The translations under genes were made by a program, and so were the position numbers. 64,000 bases of DNA, from the NCBI GenBank assembly GCA_963747595.1, contig CAVVFO010000001.1, forward strand, positions 372,001-436,000, read 5' to 3'. Source of the stretch: Oleiagrimonas sp963747595 (lineage in GTDB: Bacteria > Pseudomonadota > Gammaproteobacteria > Xanthomonadales > Rhodanobacteraceae). The notes beneath the pieces were generated by a model that was given only the letters and a program-made list of their open reading frames with translations, had not been told where the DNA came from and did not search any database. Positions 18,601 through 26,381 of the stretch are shown here, in pieces (the first letter of the stretch is position 1; each line of letters begins with the position of its first letter).

Positions 18601-19488
18601 GACAATCCGCTGACTGCCGATGTCGAGCGCGAGTGGCGCATCGACGACGACGATCCCGGCATCTCGCCACGGGTGCGTTTCGATGCCAACGAGGATATCG
18701 CCGCGCCGTACATCAACCGCGGCGAGCGCCCACGCGTGGCGATCCTGCGCGAACAGGGCGTCAACGGCCAGGTGGAAATGGCCGCAGCATTCACCCGCGC
18801 CGGTTTCGACGCCGTGGACGTGCACATGACCGATCTGCTGGAGCGTCGCCATCGTCTGGTCGATTTCAAGGGCGTGGCCGCGTGCGGCGGCTTTTCCTAC
18901 GGCGACGTGCTGGGCGCGGGACGCGGCTGGGCCACGTCCATCCTGCACACGCCGATACTGCGTGAACAGTTCGCGTCGCTGTTCGCCGATCCCGCACGTT
19001 TCGCCCTGGGGGTGTGCAACGGCTGCCAGATGATGTCGCAGGTGCGCGAGATCATTCCCGGAAGCAGGAATTGGCCCGCGTTCCTGCGCAATGCCTCAGA
19101 ACAGTACGAGGCGCGTCTGGTCACGATGGAGGTGCTCGATTCGCCCAGCATCTTTCTGCAGGACATGCAGGGCTCGAGGCTGCCAGTGGTGGTGGCGCAT
19201 GGCGAGGGCCGCGTGGAATTCCCGCGCCAATGCAGCCCTTCGCGCAGCGGCGCCTGCCTGCGTTTCGTCGACAATCGTGGCAAACCCACCGAGCGCTATC
19301 CACTCAATCCCAACGGTTCGCCCGGCGGCATGACCGGCTTCAGCGCCGCGGACGGCCGCGTCACCATCATGATGCCGCACCCCGAGCGCGTGTTCCGCAA
19401 CGTGCAGCTGTCGTGGCGTCCCGATGGCTGGGGCGAGGACTCGCCGTGGATGCGCATGTTCCGCAATGCCCGTCGCTGGGTGGATTGA
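15601..19488 (+). CDS. purL: Phosphoribosylformylglycinamidine synthase (single-chain)
   Basis: A 1295-residue fused PurL, the length of the enteric enzyme. It converts FGAR, glutamine and ATP to FGAM in purine synthesis. The N-terminal adaptor leads to two AIRS-like halves with ANSEHCRHK and KVETHNHPTAIAP in the first and IPVGKDSLSM in the second. A C-terminal class I glutaminase has ALGVCNGCQMM (nucleophile C1139) and MMPHPERVF (H1260, E1262). ATG 15601 is preferred over 15484 because conserved sequence begins at MALDGRSALSPF. Single gene, about 200 bp after dsbC. Confidence 0.97.
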   Translation: MMALDGRSALSPFRLERLNTQLEAIHSGTRVTAAWFVYFIDAGTAIDGDARARLDDILELQAAAREPLAGDATQLYVVPRLGTISPWSSKATDILHRADIAIERVERGVAYRLERCPDAGSDAWRALMDVLHDPMTQSVLDAEADAGALFLHGEPGELRHIELGDDAHAALRAANGALGLALADDEIAYLADAYAEIGRDPTDAELMMFAQANSEHCRHKVFNASWTVDGEAQDDSLFDMIRHSHAQSPQGTLSAYSDNAAVIEGYAGSRLSPQAGAGGVWRAQPQEHVPFAIKVETHNHPTAIAPWPGAATGAGGEIRDEGATGLGGKPKAGLTGFSVSHLRIPGLLRPWEQDRPLPPRMATAFEIMRDGPLGAAGFNNEFGRPCLGGYFRSFEVENGRPGVRRGYDKPIMIAGGLANLREGHVHKRKLEAGDKVVVLGGPAMLIGLGGGAASSLHSGASTAELDFASVQRDNPEMERRCQEVIDACCARGAANPLVSIHDVGAGGLSNAIPELLHDAGVGGDIDLAAVPCDDPQLTPMQLWSNESQERYVLALKPADVAEFEAMCVRERCPFAVVGTARAEPHLQVIDSRSDSTVVDLSMDMLFGKPPQMHRDATRKKPRVDLVPDLSGMELTEALQRVLRLPVVGSKSFLITIGDRSVGGLCARDPMVGPWQVPVADCAVTLTDFEGYHGEAMAMAERAPVALLSSADAARMAVGEAVTNLAAAPIKSLGDIRLSANWMAAVNHDGEDAALFDAVRAVGRDLCPQLDISIPVGKDSLSMQARWDDAEAGEQQTVAPVSLVITGFARVHDVRNALTPQIKLDRGKSDLWMIDLGGGRDRLGASALTQAFNRGGGVPPDLDDPRRLAALFALVQEANEAGMLLAYHDRSDGGIIVTLLEMAFAGRCGLEVHLDGWAETTLRALFNEELGAVMQVPVAQREDFEALLVKHDLAALAHRVGSPREKLGIKLLLGGEKTAKWNWQELFSAWNETSHAMQRRRDNPLTADVEREWRIDDDDPGISPRVRFDANEDIAAPYINRGERPRVAILREQGVNGQVEMAAAFTRAGFDAVDVHMTDLLERRHRLVDFKGVAACGGFSYGDVLGAGRGWATSILHTPILREQFASLFADPARFALGVCNGCQMMSQVREIIPGSRNWPAFLRNASEQYEARLVTMEVLDSPSIFLQDMQGSRLPVVVAHGEGRVEFPRQCSPSRSGACLRFVDNRGKPTERYPLNPNGSPGGMTGFSAADGRVTIMMPHPERVFRNVQLSWRPDGWGEDSPWMRMFRNARRWVD

Positions 19489-19557
19489 TTCCGTCGCACA
19501 GCGGTGTTGCTGGCAGAACACGTTTCTCGCGCAATGGACGACAGGCATACTGCGCAG

Positions 19558-20466
19558 ATGAACGATTCCGCCCGGCACCGCGACGCGACAGCCCCTCAGC
19601 TGAGCATCATTATCGTTGCCGCTGACAGTGGCCCCTCGCTGCGCGAGTGCGTGGAGCGTGCGCTGACCGGGGATGTTGCCGCCGAAGTAATCGTGCTGGA
19701 CAACGCATCCAGCGACGGCATATCCCAGGCCGTCGAGCGTGAACATGCCCATGACGCGCGTGTGCGTGTGATCTACAACCAGACCAACCTGGGTTTTGGC
19801 GCTGCAGCAAATCGAGGCGCAGCACTGGCACGCGGCGAGGCCCTTCTGATCCTCAATCCCGATTGCCTGCTGCGGCCCGATACCGCCGCGCGTCTGCTGT
19901 CAGTCCTGCACGAGGAGCCCCGTGCGGGCCTGATCGGCGCCGTGGTCTGTGACGCCGATGGCACGCCCGATCCGGCGTCGCGGCGCCGCGATCCCTTGCT
20001 GCGTCGCTCCCTGAACGCATTGACGGGCCGTGCTGCATACGAAACCTCCGACCCGTCCTGCGCGGGCATCAACATTCCCGGTCCCATCCCCGACTCCGTC
20101 TCCGACGAGGAGGCGGTTTCGGGAGCGTTGATGCTGCTGCCACGCGATCTTTTCGCAGGACTCGGCGGATTCGACGAGGGATATTTCCTGCACTGCGAAG
20201 ACCTGGACCTGTGCCGCCGCGTTCGCGATACGGGGCGTCGCGTGCTGCTGGTGGGCGATACGCGGGTATTGCATGCCAAGGGTGGATCCAGTGCACATCG
20301 TCCGGTCTTCGTCAGCCGCCACAAGCACCGCGGCATGTGGCGCTGGTTCCGCAAGTTCGACCCGGCGGCCCGCAATCCACTGTGGCGAGCGGTGGTATGG
20401 GGTGGGATCTGGCTGCATTTCCTGCTGGGTCTTCCTGCTGCGTGGCGTTCACGGCGGACGGCATGA
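19558..20466 (+). CDS. GT2-family glycosyltransferase
   Basis: About 302 residues. The GT-A fold starts at LSIIIVAADSGPSL. VIVLDNASSDG binds the nucleotide sugar, NLGFGAAANRGAALARG and LILNPDCLLRPD carry the DxD-equivalent region, and GGFDEGYFLHCEDLDLCRR is the acceptor-side acidic motif of rhamnosyltransferase-like (WbbL-type) enzymes. A C-terminal amphipathic or hydrophobic end (WLHFLLGLPAAW) suggests membrane attachment. The substrate is unknown; cell-surface polysaccharide is inferred. Starts at 19534 and 19558 are both possible and neither has a good ribosome-binding site. Confidence 0.82.
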   Translation: MNDSARHRDATAPQLSIIIVAADSGPSLRECVERALTGDVAAEVIVLDNASSDGISQAVEREHAHDARVRVIYNQTNLGFGAAANRGAALARGEALLILNPDCLLRPDTAARLLSVLHEEPRAGLIGAVVCDADGTPDPASRRRDPLLRRSLNALTGRAAYETSDPSCAGINIPGPIPDSVSDEEAVSGALMLLPRDLFAGLGGFDEGYFLHCEDLDLCRRVRDTGRRVLLVGDTRVLHAKGGSSAHRPVFVSRHKHRGMWRWFRKFDPAARNPLWRAVVWGGIWLHFLLGLPAAWRSRRTA

Positions 20467-20528
20467 TCGCGCCGCGTGCCCCCTGCCGGCGTACACTCGA
20501 AAACACGCGTTTCGGGAGAGTGGGCGCC

Positions 20529-20630
20529 ATGCGGGCATCAAGTGTCCTCGTCACGCCGATTGCGGGCATGGCTGCAGCTGCGGCTGTGTCGGCTGGCACG
20601 CAGGCATGGATGGTCCCGGACAGGCGATGA
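20529..20630 (+). CDS. Possible 33-residue leader peptide coupled to def
   Basis: ATG 20529 has GGAGAG at 20515-20520, a better ribosome-binding site than the following gene has. It encodes MRASSVLVTPIAGM, an Ala-rich run, then AGTQAWMVPDRR. Its TGA (20628-20630) overlaps the ATG of def (20627) as ATGA. That arrangement fits translational coupling. No homologues are known to me, and the small size makes chance plausible. Confidence 0.33.
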   Translation: MRASSVLVTPIAGMAAAAAVSAGTQAWMVPDRR

Positions 20631-21166
20631 TCCGGCCGATTCTGAAAATGGGCGATCCGCGCCTGCTGCGTATCGCATCGCCGGTGCCCGCGGCGATGTT
20701 TGCCGGAGACGAGCTGGATGCGCTCCTCGGCGACATGTTCGACACCATGGCGCACGCAGGCGGAGTCGGTTTGGCGGCGCCGCAGATCGGCGTCGACCTG
20801 CAGGTGGTGATTTTCGGCTTCGAGAGCAGCGTACGCTATCCCGACGCGCCGGCCGTACCGCCCACCGTCCTGTTGAACCCGACGATCACGCCGCTGTCCG
20901 ATGACGTGCAGGCCGGTTGGGAAGGATGCCTCTCGGTGCCCGGACTGTGGGGCGTGGTCGAGCGATACATGCGGGTACGCTACACCGGCATGGATCCACA
21001 TGGGGCGCCGCTCGAACGGGAGGTCGATGGCTTCCATGCGCGCGTGGTGCAGCACGAATGCGACCACCTCATCGGCCGGCTGTATCCGTCCCGCATCACG
21101 GATTTCGCCCGGTTCGGGTTCACCAGCGTACTGTTCCCGGACAGCGCCGGAGCGGCGGACGTGTGA
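20627..21166 (+). CDS. def: Peptide deformylase
   Basis: A 179-residue metallohydrolase removing N-formyl groups from nascent proteins. All three motifs are present: GVGLAAPQIG (motif 1), EGCLSVPG (motif 2, Cys metal ligand) and QHECDHLIGRLY (motif 3, HExxH). No fmt neighbour is seen, and def next to a glycosyltransferase is not the canonical def-fmt locus, so this is probably a second deformylase; its paralogue cannot be seen here. Start ATG 20627 overlaps an upstream mini-ORF. Confidence 0.92.
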   Translation: MIRPILKMGDPRLLRIASPVPAAMFAGDELDALLGDMFDTMAHAGGVGLAAPQIGVDLQVVIFGFESSVRYPDAPAVPPTVLLNPTITPLSDDVQAGWEGCLSVPGLWGVVERYMRVRYTGMDPHGAPLEREVDGFHARVVQHECDHLIGRLYPSRITDFARFGFTSVLFPDSAGAADV

Positions 21167-21240
21167 ACTGATGCGGGGTTATTCTATGTGCATGGCGTCA
21201 CCATGGTGGCGATGCCGTGAGGGTCTGACTGGAGGGTGGC

Positions 21241-22977
21241 ATGGCGGTTGCGGATGCGACGCCCATCATGGGAGCGGATACGGTGGCTCCCCCCATCGAC
21301 GAGTCGCGCGTCAGTGCGCTGCTGGTGGAGCGTGGGCGGCTGAAGGAATCGGACATGGCGCGCGCACGGCGCCTGCTCGACGAAACCCCGGACGGCACCC
21401 TGACCGCGCTGCTGGCGCGTCTGGGGCTGGTCTCCGAGCGTGATCTGGCCGAAGCGTGGGCCGAACTTCTGAACGTTCCGCTGCTGGCGGCACGTGATGC
21501 ACCGGAATTGCCCCCGGCCGATGCCGACCTCTCGGCGCGTTTCCTCAAGCAGCATCACGTCGTGCCCATCGATATCGCAGGCGATGCGCTGGGCCTGCTG
21601 GTGGCCGATCCGGGCGATGCCTACGCGGCGCACGCCGTGGCGCTGGCGACGGGGCGAGAGGTGGCGTTGCGCGTGGGTCTGCGCAGCGAGATCGACGACC
21701 TGATCGAGCGCTACTACGGCCAGGGCCGCTCGGCCATGGGCACCATCGTGGAAAACCTGGACGGCGGCGTGTCCGTGGAGGAAGACGTCGAGCACCTGCG
21801 CGACCTGGCCTCCGAGGCGCCGGTGATCCGGCTGGTCAACCTGATCGTGCAGCGCGCGGTGGAACAACGCGCCTCGGATATCCATATCGAGCCCTTCGAG
21901 AACCGGCTCAAGGTGCGCTACCGCATCGATGGTGTGCTGCACGAGGTGGAGGCGCCGCCGGCCAGTTCCACCTCCGCGGTGATCAGCCGCGTGAAGATCA
22001 TGGCCAAGCTCAATATTGCCGAGCGCCGCCTGCCGCAGGACGGGCGCATCATGCTGCGCGTGCAGGGCAAGGAGCTGGATCTGCGCGTCTCCACGGTACC
22101 CACGGCCTTCGGCGAATCGGTGGTGATGCGTCTGCTGGACCGAGAATCGGTGATATTCGATTTCTCCTCGCTGGGATTCACCGACGCCTTCACCGCGCGC
22201 TTCACCGAGGTGCTGTCGCGACCCAACGGCATCCTGCTGGTCACCGGCCCCACGGGGTCGGGCAAGACCACCACGCTGTATACGGCGCTCTCGAAAGTGA
22301 ACACGCCGGACGTGAAGATCATCACCGTGGAAGATCCGGTGGAATACCAGATCGAAGGCATCAACCAGATGCAGGTCAAGCCGGCAATCGGCCTGGACTT
22401 TGCCGGCGCCCTGCGCTCCATCGTGCGCCAGGATCCGGACGTCATCATGATCGGCGAGATGCGCGATCTGGAAACCTGCCGCATCGCCATCCAGTCCGCG
22501 CTGACCGGGCATCTGGTGCTCTCGACGTTGCATACCAACTCCGCCGCCGGCGGCATCACGCGGCTGCTGGACATGGGGGTGGAGGACTACCTGCTGGTAT
22601 CCACCATCAACGGCATCCTGGCGCAACGTCTGGTGCGCCGGCTGGATCCGGAAACGGCCCAGGAATACGAGGCCATGCCCGAGGTGACCCGGGAGTTCGG
22701 GCTCGAACGCTTCACCGACGAATCGCCCATCCGCCTGTGGAAACCGGGCACCAGCACGGCCAATCCCACGGGGTATCGCGGCCGTCGCGCCATCATGGAG
22801 TTTCTGACCATGAGTGACCCGCTGCGCCGCCAGGTGATGCAACGCGCCAATGCCGGCGACATCGAGCGCATCGCGCGCGAGGAAGGCATGCGCACCATGT
22901 ACGAGGACGGGCTGGCCAAGGCGGTACAGGGCGTGACCACCATCGAGGAGGTGCTGCGTGTCACGCAGGAGAGCTGA
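21241..22977 (+). CDS. gspE: Type II secretion ATPase GspE
   Basis: A 578-residue hexameric ATPase that powers pseudopilus assembly. An N-terminal domain (about 20-150) binds the inner-membrane platform. The core shows Walker A GPTGSGKT (336-343), Asp box ITVEDPVEYQ (361-370), Walker B DPDVIMIGEMRD (398-409) and His box STLHTN (428-433). The tetracysteine zinc module usually found after the core is missing: 466-505 has no Cys, and C413 is the only Cys in the protein. GGAGG before ATG 21241 is a strong ribosome-binding site. First gene of a gspEFGHIJK run. Confidence 0.94.
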   Translation: MAVADATPIMGADTVAPPIDESRVSALLVERGRLKESDMARARRLLDETPDGTLTALLARLGLVSERDLAEAWAELLNVPLLAARDAPELPPADADLSARFLKQHHVVPIDIAGDALGLLVADPGDAYAAHAVALATGREVALRVGLRSEIDDLIERYYGQGRSAMGTIVENLDGGVSVEEDVEHLRDLASEAPVIRLVNLIVQRAVEQRASDIHIEPFENRLKVRYRIDGVLHEVEAPPASSTSAVISRVKIMAKLNIAERRLPQDGRIMLRVQGKELDLRVSTVPTAFGESVVMRLLDRESVIFDFSSLGFTDAFTARFTEVLSRPNGILLVTGPTGSGKTTTLYTALSKVNTPDVKIITVEDPVEYQIEGINQMQVKPAIGLDFAGALRSIVRQDPDVIMIGEMRDLETCRIAIQSALTGHLVLSTLHTNSAAGGITRLLDMGVEDYLLVSTINGILAQRLVRRLDPETAQEYEAMPEVTREFGLERFTDESPIRLWKPGTSTANPTGYRGRRAIMEFLTMSDPLRRQVMQRANAGDIERIAREEGMRTMYEDGLAKAVQGVTTIEEVLRVTQES

Positions 22978-23001
22978 TCCGGGGTTGCGGGTCCTTGCAT
23001 C

Positions 23002-24219
23002 ATGACCCAGTACCGCTACCGCGCCATTTCCGCTGCCGGTGAGGTGCTGCAGGGCCAGATGGATGCTCACGGCATCGAGGATGTGGTGGCGCGGCTGCAG
23101 GATCAGGGGCACACGCCGCTGGAGGCCGTGCCGGCCAGCGATGCGGCGCCCTCGTCGACCCTGGCGGCGTGGTTCAGACGCGGCCCGTTCAGCGGTGATC
23201 AGCTGGCGCAGTTCACGCATCAGCTGGCGACATTGCTGTCAGCCGGACAGCCGCTGGATCGCGCGCTGGGTATCCTGCTGGAACTGCCCGAAGGCGAGCG
23301 CGCGCAACGTCTGGTCGAACGCGTGCGCGACAGGGTGCGTGGCGGTGCCACGCTGTCGCAGGCGCTGGACGAGGAACATGGCGTGTTTCCGCGTCTGTAT
23401 GTCAGCCTGGTGCGCGCCGGCGAGGCGGGCGGGGCGCTGGACGAAACGCTCAGACGCCTGGCCGATTATCTGGAGCGGGCGCAGGCGTTGCGCGCCAGCG
23501 TCATCAATGCGCTGATCTATCCGGCCTTCCTGATGGTCGGCGTGCTGGGATCATTGGTGCTGCTGCTGGCCTACGTGGTGCCGCAGTTCGTGCCGATCTT
23601 CGCCGACATGGACGTCCCCATTCCGTTCATCACCAAAGTGGTGCTGGGCATCGGCACCTTCGTTCAGGACGGCTGGTGGATCATCATCCTGGCAGTCTTG
23701 GGCGGAAGTATGTTCTGGCGGCTGCGCCTGCGCGATCCGGATGCGCGCCGCCGCTATCATGCCTGGCTGCTGCACATGCGCGTGCTGGGTCCACTGTTGC
23801 TGAAGGTGGAGACTGCCCGCATTGCCCGTACGCTGGGCACACTGATCAGGAATGGCGTGCCGCTGCTCAGCGCACTGACCATCACCCGTCAGGTCACCGG
23901 CAATACGGCGCTGGATGCGTCCCTGGGCACCGCCTCGGCCCTGGTCAAGGACGGAGCGGGCTTGAGCGTGGCGCTGGCCGAGGCTGGCAGCTTTCCGCGT
24001 CTGGCGTTGCAGATGGTGCAGGTGGGCGAGGAGGCCGGCGAACTGGACACCATGCTGCTGAAGGTGGCCGAGACCTTCGACCTGGAGTCGCGCCGCGCCA
24101 TCGACCGTTTGCTGGCGGCGCTGGTGCCCACCCTGACGATCGTCATGACGGTGCTGGTGGCGTTCATCATGTCCTCCATCCTGCTGCCGCTGCTGAGCCT
24201 GACCAGCAATATCCATTGA
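23002..24219 (+). CDS. gspF: Type II secretion platform protein GspF
   Basis: A 405-residue inner-membrane protein with two repeated GspF cytoplasmic domains (about 65-190 and 265-390). Each has the pattern LSAGQPLDRALGIL or IRNGVPLLSALTI and then GEEAGELD. Three transmembrane helices lie near 170-195, 220-240 and 375-400. It couples GspE to the pseudopilus. It starts 24 bp after gspE. Confidence 0.94.
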   Translation: MTQYRYRAISAAGEVLQGQMDAHGIEDVVARLQDQGHTPLEAVPASDAAPSSTLAAWFRRGPFSGDQLAQFTHQLATLLSAGQPLDRALGILLELPEGERAQRLVERVRDRVRGGATLSQALDEEHGVFPRLYVSLVRAGEAGGALDETLRRLADYLERAQALRASVINALIYPAFLMVGVLGSLVLLLAYVVPQFVPIFADMDVPIPFITKVVLGIGTFVQDGWWIIILAVLGGSMFWRLRLRDPDARRRYHAWLLHMRVLGPLLLKVETARIARTLGTLIRNGVPLLSALTITRQVTGNTALDASLGTASALVKDGAGLSVALAEAGSFPRLALQMVQVGEEAGELDTMLLKVAETFDLESRRAIDRLLAALVPTLTIVMTVLVAFIMSSILLPLLSLTSNIH

Positions 24220-24238
24220 TTGTCCCACCGGAGGTTGT

Positions 24239-24778
24239 GTGAATACATCGCATGTCATGAGTCCAAGCACCGCGACGTCCAGAACCGGACGCTCCCGTGG
24301 TGCGCGGCCGCATCCCGCGTCCAGTCGTTTTCCCCCCCGCCGATGCCGCATGTCCGACAGGGTCTCCACGCAGGGCTCGCGGTTTTCCGCCGGCTTTACG
24401 CTGCTGGAAATGCTCGCCGTCATCGTGCTGATCGGCATTATCGGCGCCATCGTCGTCACCCAGGTGGGCAAGAACGTGGACAAGGGCAAGTACGGTGCCG
24501 GCAAGGCCCAGGTGCAGGTGCTCAGCCAGAAGATCGAGAATTATGCGCTGGACAATGGCGCCCCGCCGCCCAAGCTGCAGGATCTGGTCACCCAGCCACC
24601 CGATGCCAGCGGCTGGATGGGCCCGTATGCCAAGCCCTCGGATCTGACCGATCCGTGGGGGCATGCCTTCGGCTACCAGTATCCCGGCAAGCACGGCAAT
24701 TTCGATCTGGTGTTCTACGGACAGGATGGCAAACCGGGCGGCACGAAGCTGAACAAGGATTTCGGTAACTGGCAATGA
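24239..24778 (+). CDS. gspG: Major type II pseudopilin GspG
   Basis: The major pseudopilin. The prepilin site is SAG/FTLLEMLAVIVLIG with Glu at +5, followed by the GspG domain with DLVTQPP, GWMGPY and DPWGHAFGYQYPG. Start is uncertain. GTG 24239 has GGAGG four bases upstream but gives an unusually long basic leader of about 51 residues. ATG 24350 gives a normal 15-residue leader but lacks a ribosome-binding site. GspD-facing export depends on cleavage by the prepilin peptidase, which is not in the window. Overlaps gspH by ATGA. Confidence 0.9.
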   Translation: MNTSHVMSPSTATSRTGRSRGARPHPASSRFPPRRCRMSDRVSTQGSRFSAGFTLLEMLAVIVLIGIIGAIVVTQVGKNVDKGKYGAGKAQVQVLSQKIENYALDNGAPPPKLQDLVTQPPDASGWMGPYAKPSDLTDPWGHAFGYQYPGKHGNFDLVFYGQDGKPGGTKLNKDFGNWQ

Positions 24779-25302
24779 GCGGCGGGACTCGGGGTTCGGG
24801 AGTAGAGCGGCGCACCAACGTGCGGTGGGAGCCTGGGGCGTTTCCCCGGGAATCGGGCCGCGTGCGCGGCTTCACCTTGCTGGAGATGCTCGCCGTCATC
24901 GTGTTGATCGGTATTGCGGTTGCGGCGGTGTCAGTGGCGGTGAGCCACAGTCTGACGGGGGCGCGGGTGCGGGCCGCGGGTTCGGATCTGTCGGCGGCAT
25001 TGCGCTATACGCGGGCGCAGGCCATCGTGCATGCGCAGCCCGAAGCGCTCAGCGTCGATGTGGCCAACCGCAACTATCGGGCGCCGGGTCGCTCCGCGGT
25101 GAGCTTGCCCGGCGGCATGCAGGTGCTCGTCACGAGCGCCCCGCAAGATCAGAGCGCCGGCCACGTCGCGCGCATCCGGTTCTTTCCCGATGGCAGCTCC
25201 ACCGGCGGGCGTATCACGCTCAGACGTGGCAAGCGGGAATGGCATATCAATGTGGCCTGGCTGACCGGTGCCGTCAGCATGGTTGCACGCACGAGAACCT
25301 GA
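24775..25302 (+). CDS. gspH: Minor type II pseudopilin GspH
   Basis: A 175-residue pseudopilin. The cleavage site GRVRG/FTLLEMLAVIVLIG follows a 31-residue leader. A GspH-type soluble domain has LSAALRYTRAQAIVHAQPEAL and IRFFPDGSSTGGRI. It is a minor tip-complex component. The start overlaps the gspG stop (ATGA). The membrane segment is nearly identical to that of GspG. Confidence 0.9.
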   Translation: MSGGTRGSGVERRTNVRWEPGAFPRESGRVRGFTLLEMLAVIVLIGIAVAAVSVAVSHSLTGARVRAAGSDLSAALRYTRAQAIVHAQPEALSVDVANRNYRAPGRSAVSLPGGMQVLVTSAPQDQSAGHVARIRFFPDGSSTGGRITLRRGKREWHINVAWLTGAVSMVARTRT

Positions 25303-25305
25303 CCC

Positions 25306-25728
25306 ATGCGTCGCGTTGCACATGGCTTCACGCTGCTGGAAGTGATCGGCGCCATCGCGATCCTGTCGATCTGCTTTGCGCTGCTGCTGGAGGCCATGGG
25401 TGGGTCGCTCGACCTGACACGCAAGGCCGCTGACCGCACCGAGGCGGCATCCTGGGCGCGTTCCAAGCTGGATTCGGCGTTCGTCATGCGGCCGCCGCAG
25501 CCGGGTGTGACCAGCGGCCGGTTCGACAAGCGCTATCGCTGGCAGTTGCGCGTGCGCTCCTGGGGGCCGGCCGGGGCGTCCGGTGCCCGCGGCCAACCAG
25601 GAAATCTGCAGACGCTGGTGCTGTACAAGCTGAACCTGACAGTCTCCTGGGGACAGGGGCGACGCACGCATGCGGCACATTTTGCCACCCTGCGCGTGGC
25701 CAACGCGCCCTCGGGCGGGCATCCGTGA
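25306..25728 (+). CDS. gspI: Minor type II pseudopilin GspI
   Basis: A 140-residue pseudopilin. The short leader MRRVAHG precedes FTLLEVIGAIAILSICFALL. The soluble part has ASWARSKLDSAF and ends in the GHP-rich tail. GspI, GspJ and GspK form the pseudopilus tip. It starts 3 bp after gspH and its TGA overlaps the gspJ ATG. Confidence 0.88.
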   Translation: MRRVAHGFTLLEVIGAIAILSICFALLLEAMGGSLDLTRKAADRTEAASWARSKLDSAFVMRPPQPGVTSGRFDKRYRWQLRVRSWGPAGASGARGQPGNLQTLVLYKLNLTVSWGQGRRTHAAHFATLRVANAPSGGHP

Positions 25729-26381
25729 TGCGCGTGCGCGGCTTCACGTTGCTGGAAGTACTGGCCGCCATGGCGCTGCTGGCACTGTTGCTTGTGGGCA
25801 TCTGGTCGGGGCTGCACGCGGCCACGGGTTCAGTGCATCGCGGTGAGCGGCTCATCCAGCGCGAGGATGGCCAGCGTGCGGCGCAGCGTTTTCTGCGCCA
25901 GGAGATTCAACAGGCGCGGCCGTTGCCCTTTGCGCACACGCTCAACGGCGATGACACGGTGTTTCGTGGCCAGCCGCGCCAGCTGACCTATGTGGCGCCG
26001 TTGCCGGGCTACCTCGGCAAGCTCGGCCCGCAGTTGCAGCAGGTGCGGCTGGTGCCGGCCACACACGGCAAGGGACTCGCACTCGAGGTCACGCTGAGGA
26101 TGCTGCCGCCGGACGGCAGTGCGCCAAAAGCCATCGGCAAGCCGCAGATTCTTCTGTCCGGCATCCGCAGCGGGCATTTCGATTATCGTGGGTTCGATCC
26201 CCGGGGCCGGTCGCAGCCCTGGTCGGGGCGCTGGAGCGACAGTGCGCAATTGCCGGCACTGGTGCGTCTTCATCTGGTGATGAACGACGGTTCCATGTGG
26301 CCGACCCTGGTGATTGCGTTGCGCGTGGATGGCAGCGCCGTGAATACGGTGACTTCGCCATTCTCCGGGGCACTGCCGTGA
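25728..26381 (+). CDS. gspJ: Minor type II pseudopilin GspJ
   Basis: A 217-residue pseudopilin. MRVRG/FTLLEVLAAMALLALLLVG is the leader and N-terminal helix. RGERLIQREDGQRAAQRFLRQ and the C-terminal beta domain match GspJ. ATG 25728 shares its A with the gspI stop; a GTG one codon earlier is also in frame. The stop overlaps the gspK start. Confidence 0.9.
   Translation: MRVRGFTLLEVLAAMALLALLLVGIWSGLHAATGSVHRGERLIQREDGQRAAQRFLRQEIQQARPLPFAHTLNGDDTVFRGQPRQLTYVAPLPGYLGKLGPQLQQVRLVPATHGKGLALEVTLRMLPPDGSAPKAIGKPQILLSGIRSGHFDYRGFDPRGRSQPWSGRWSDSAQLPALVRLHLVMNDGSMWPTLVIALRVDGSAVNTVTSPFSGALP

Noticed and set aside
21184..23220. 678-codon minus-strand ORF opposite gspE
   Set aside because: Shadow of gspE/gspF; repetitive His/Gln/Arg composition with no domain.
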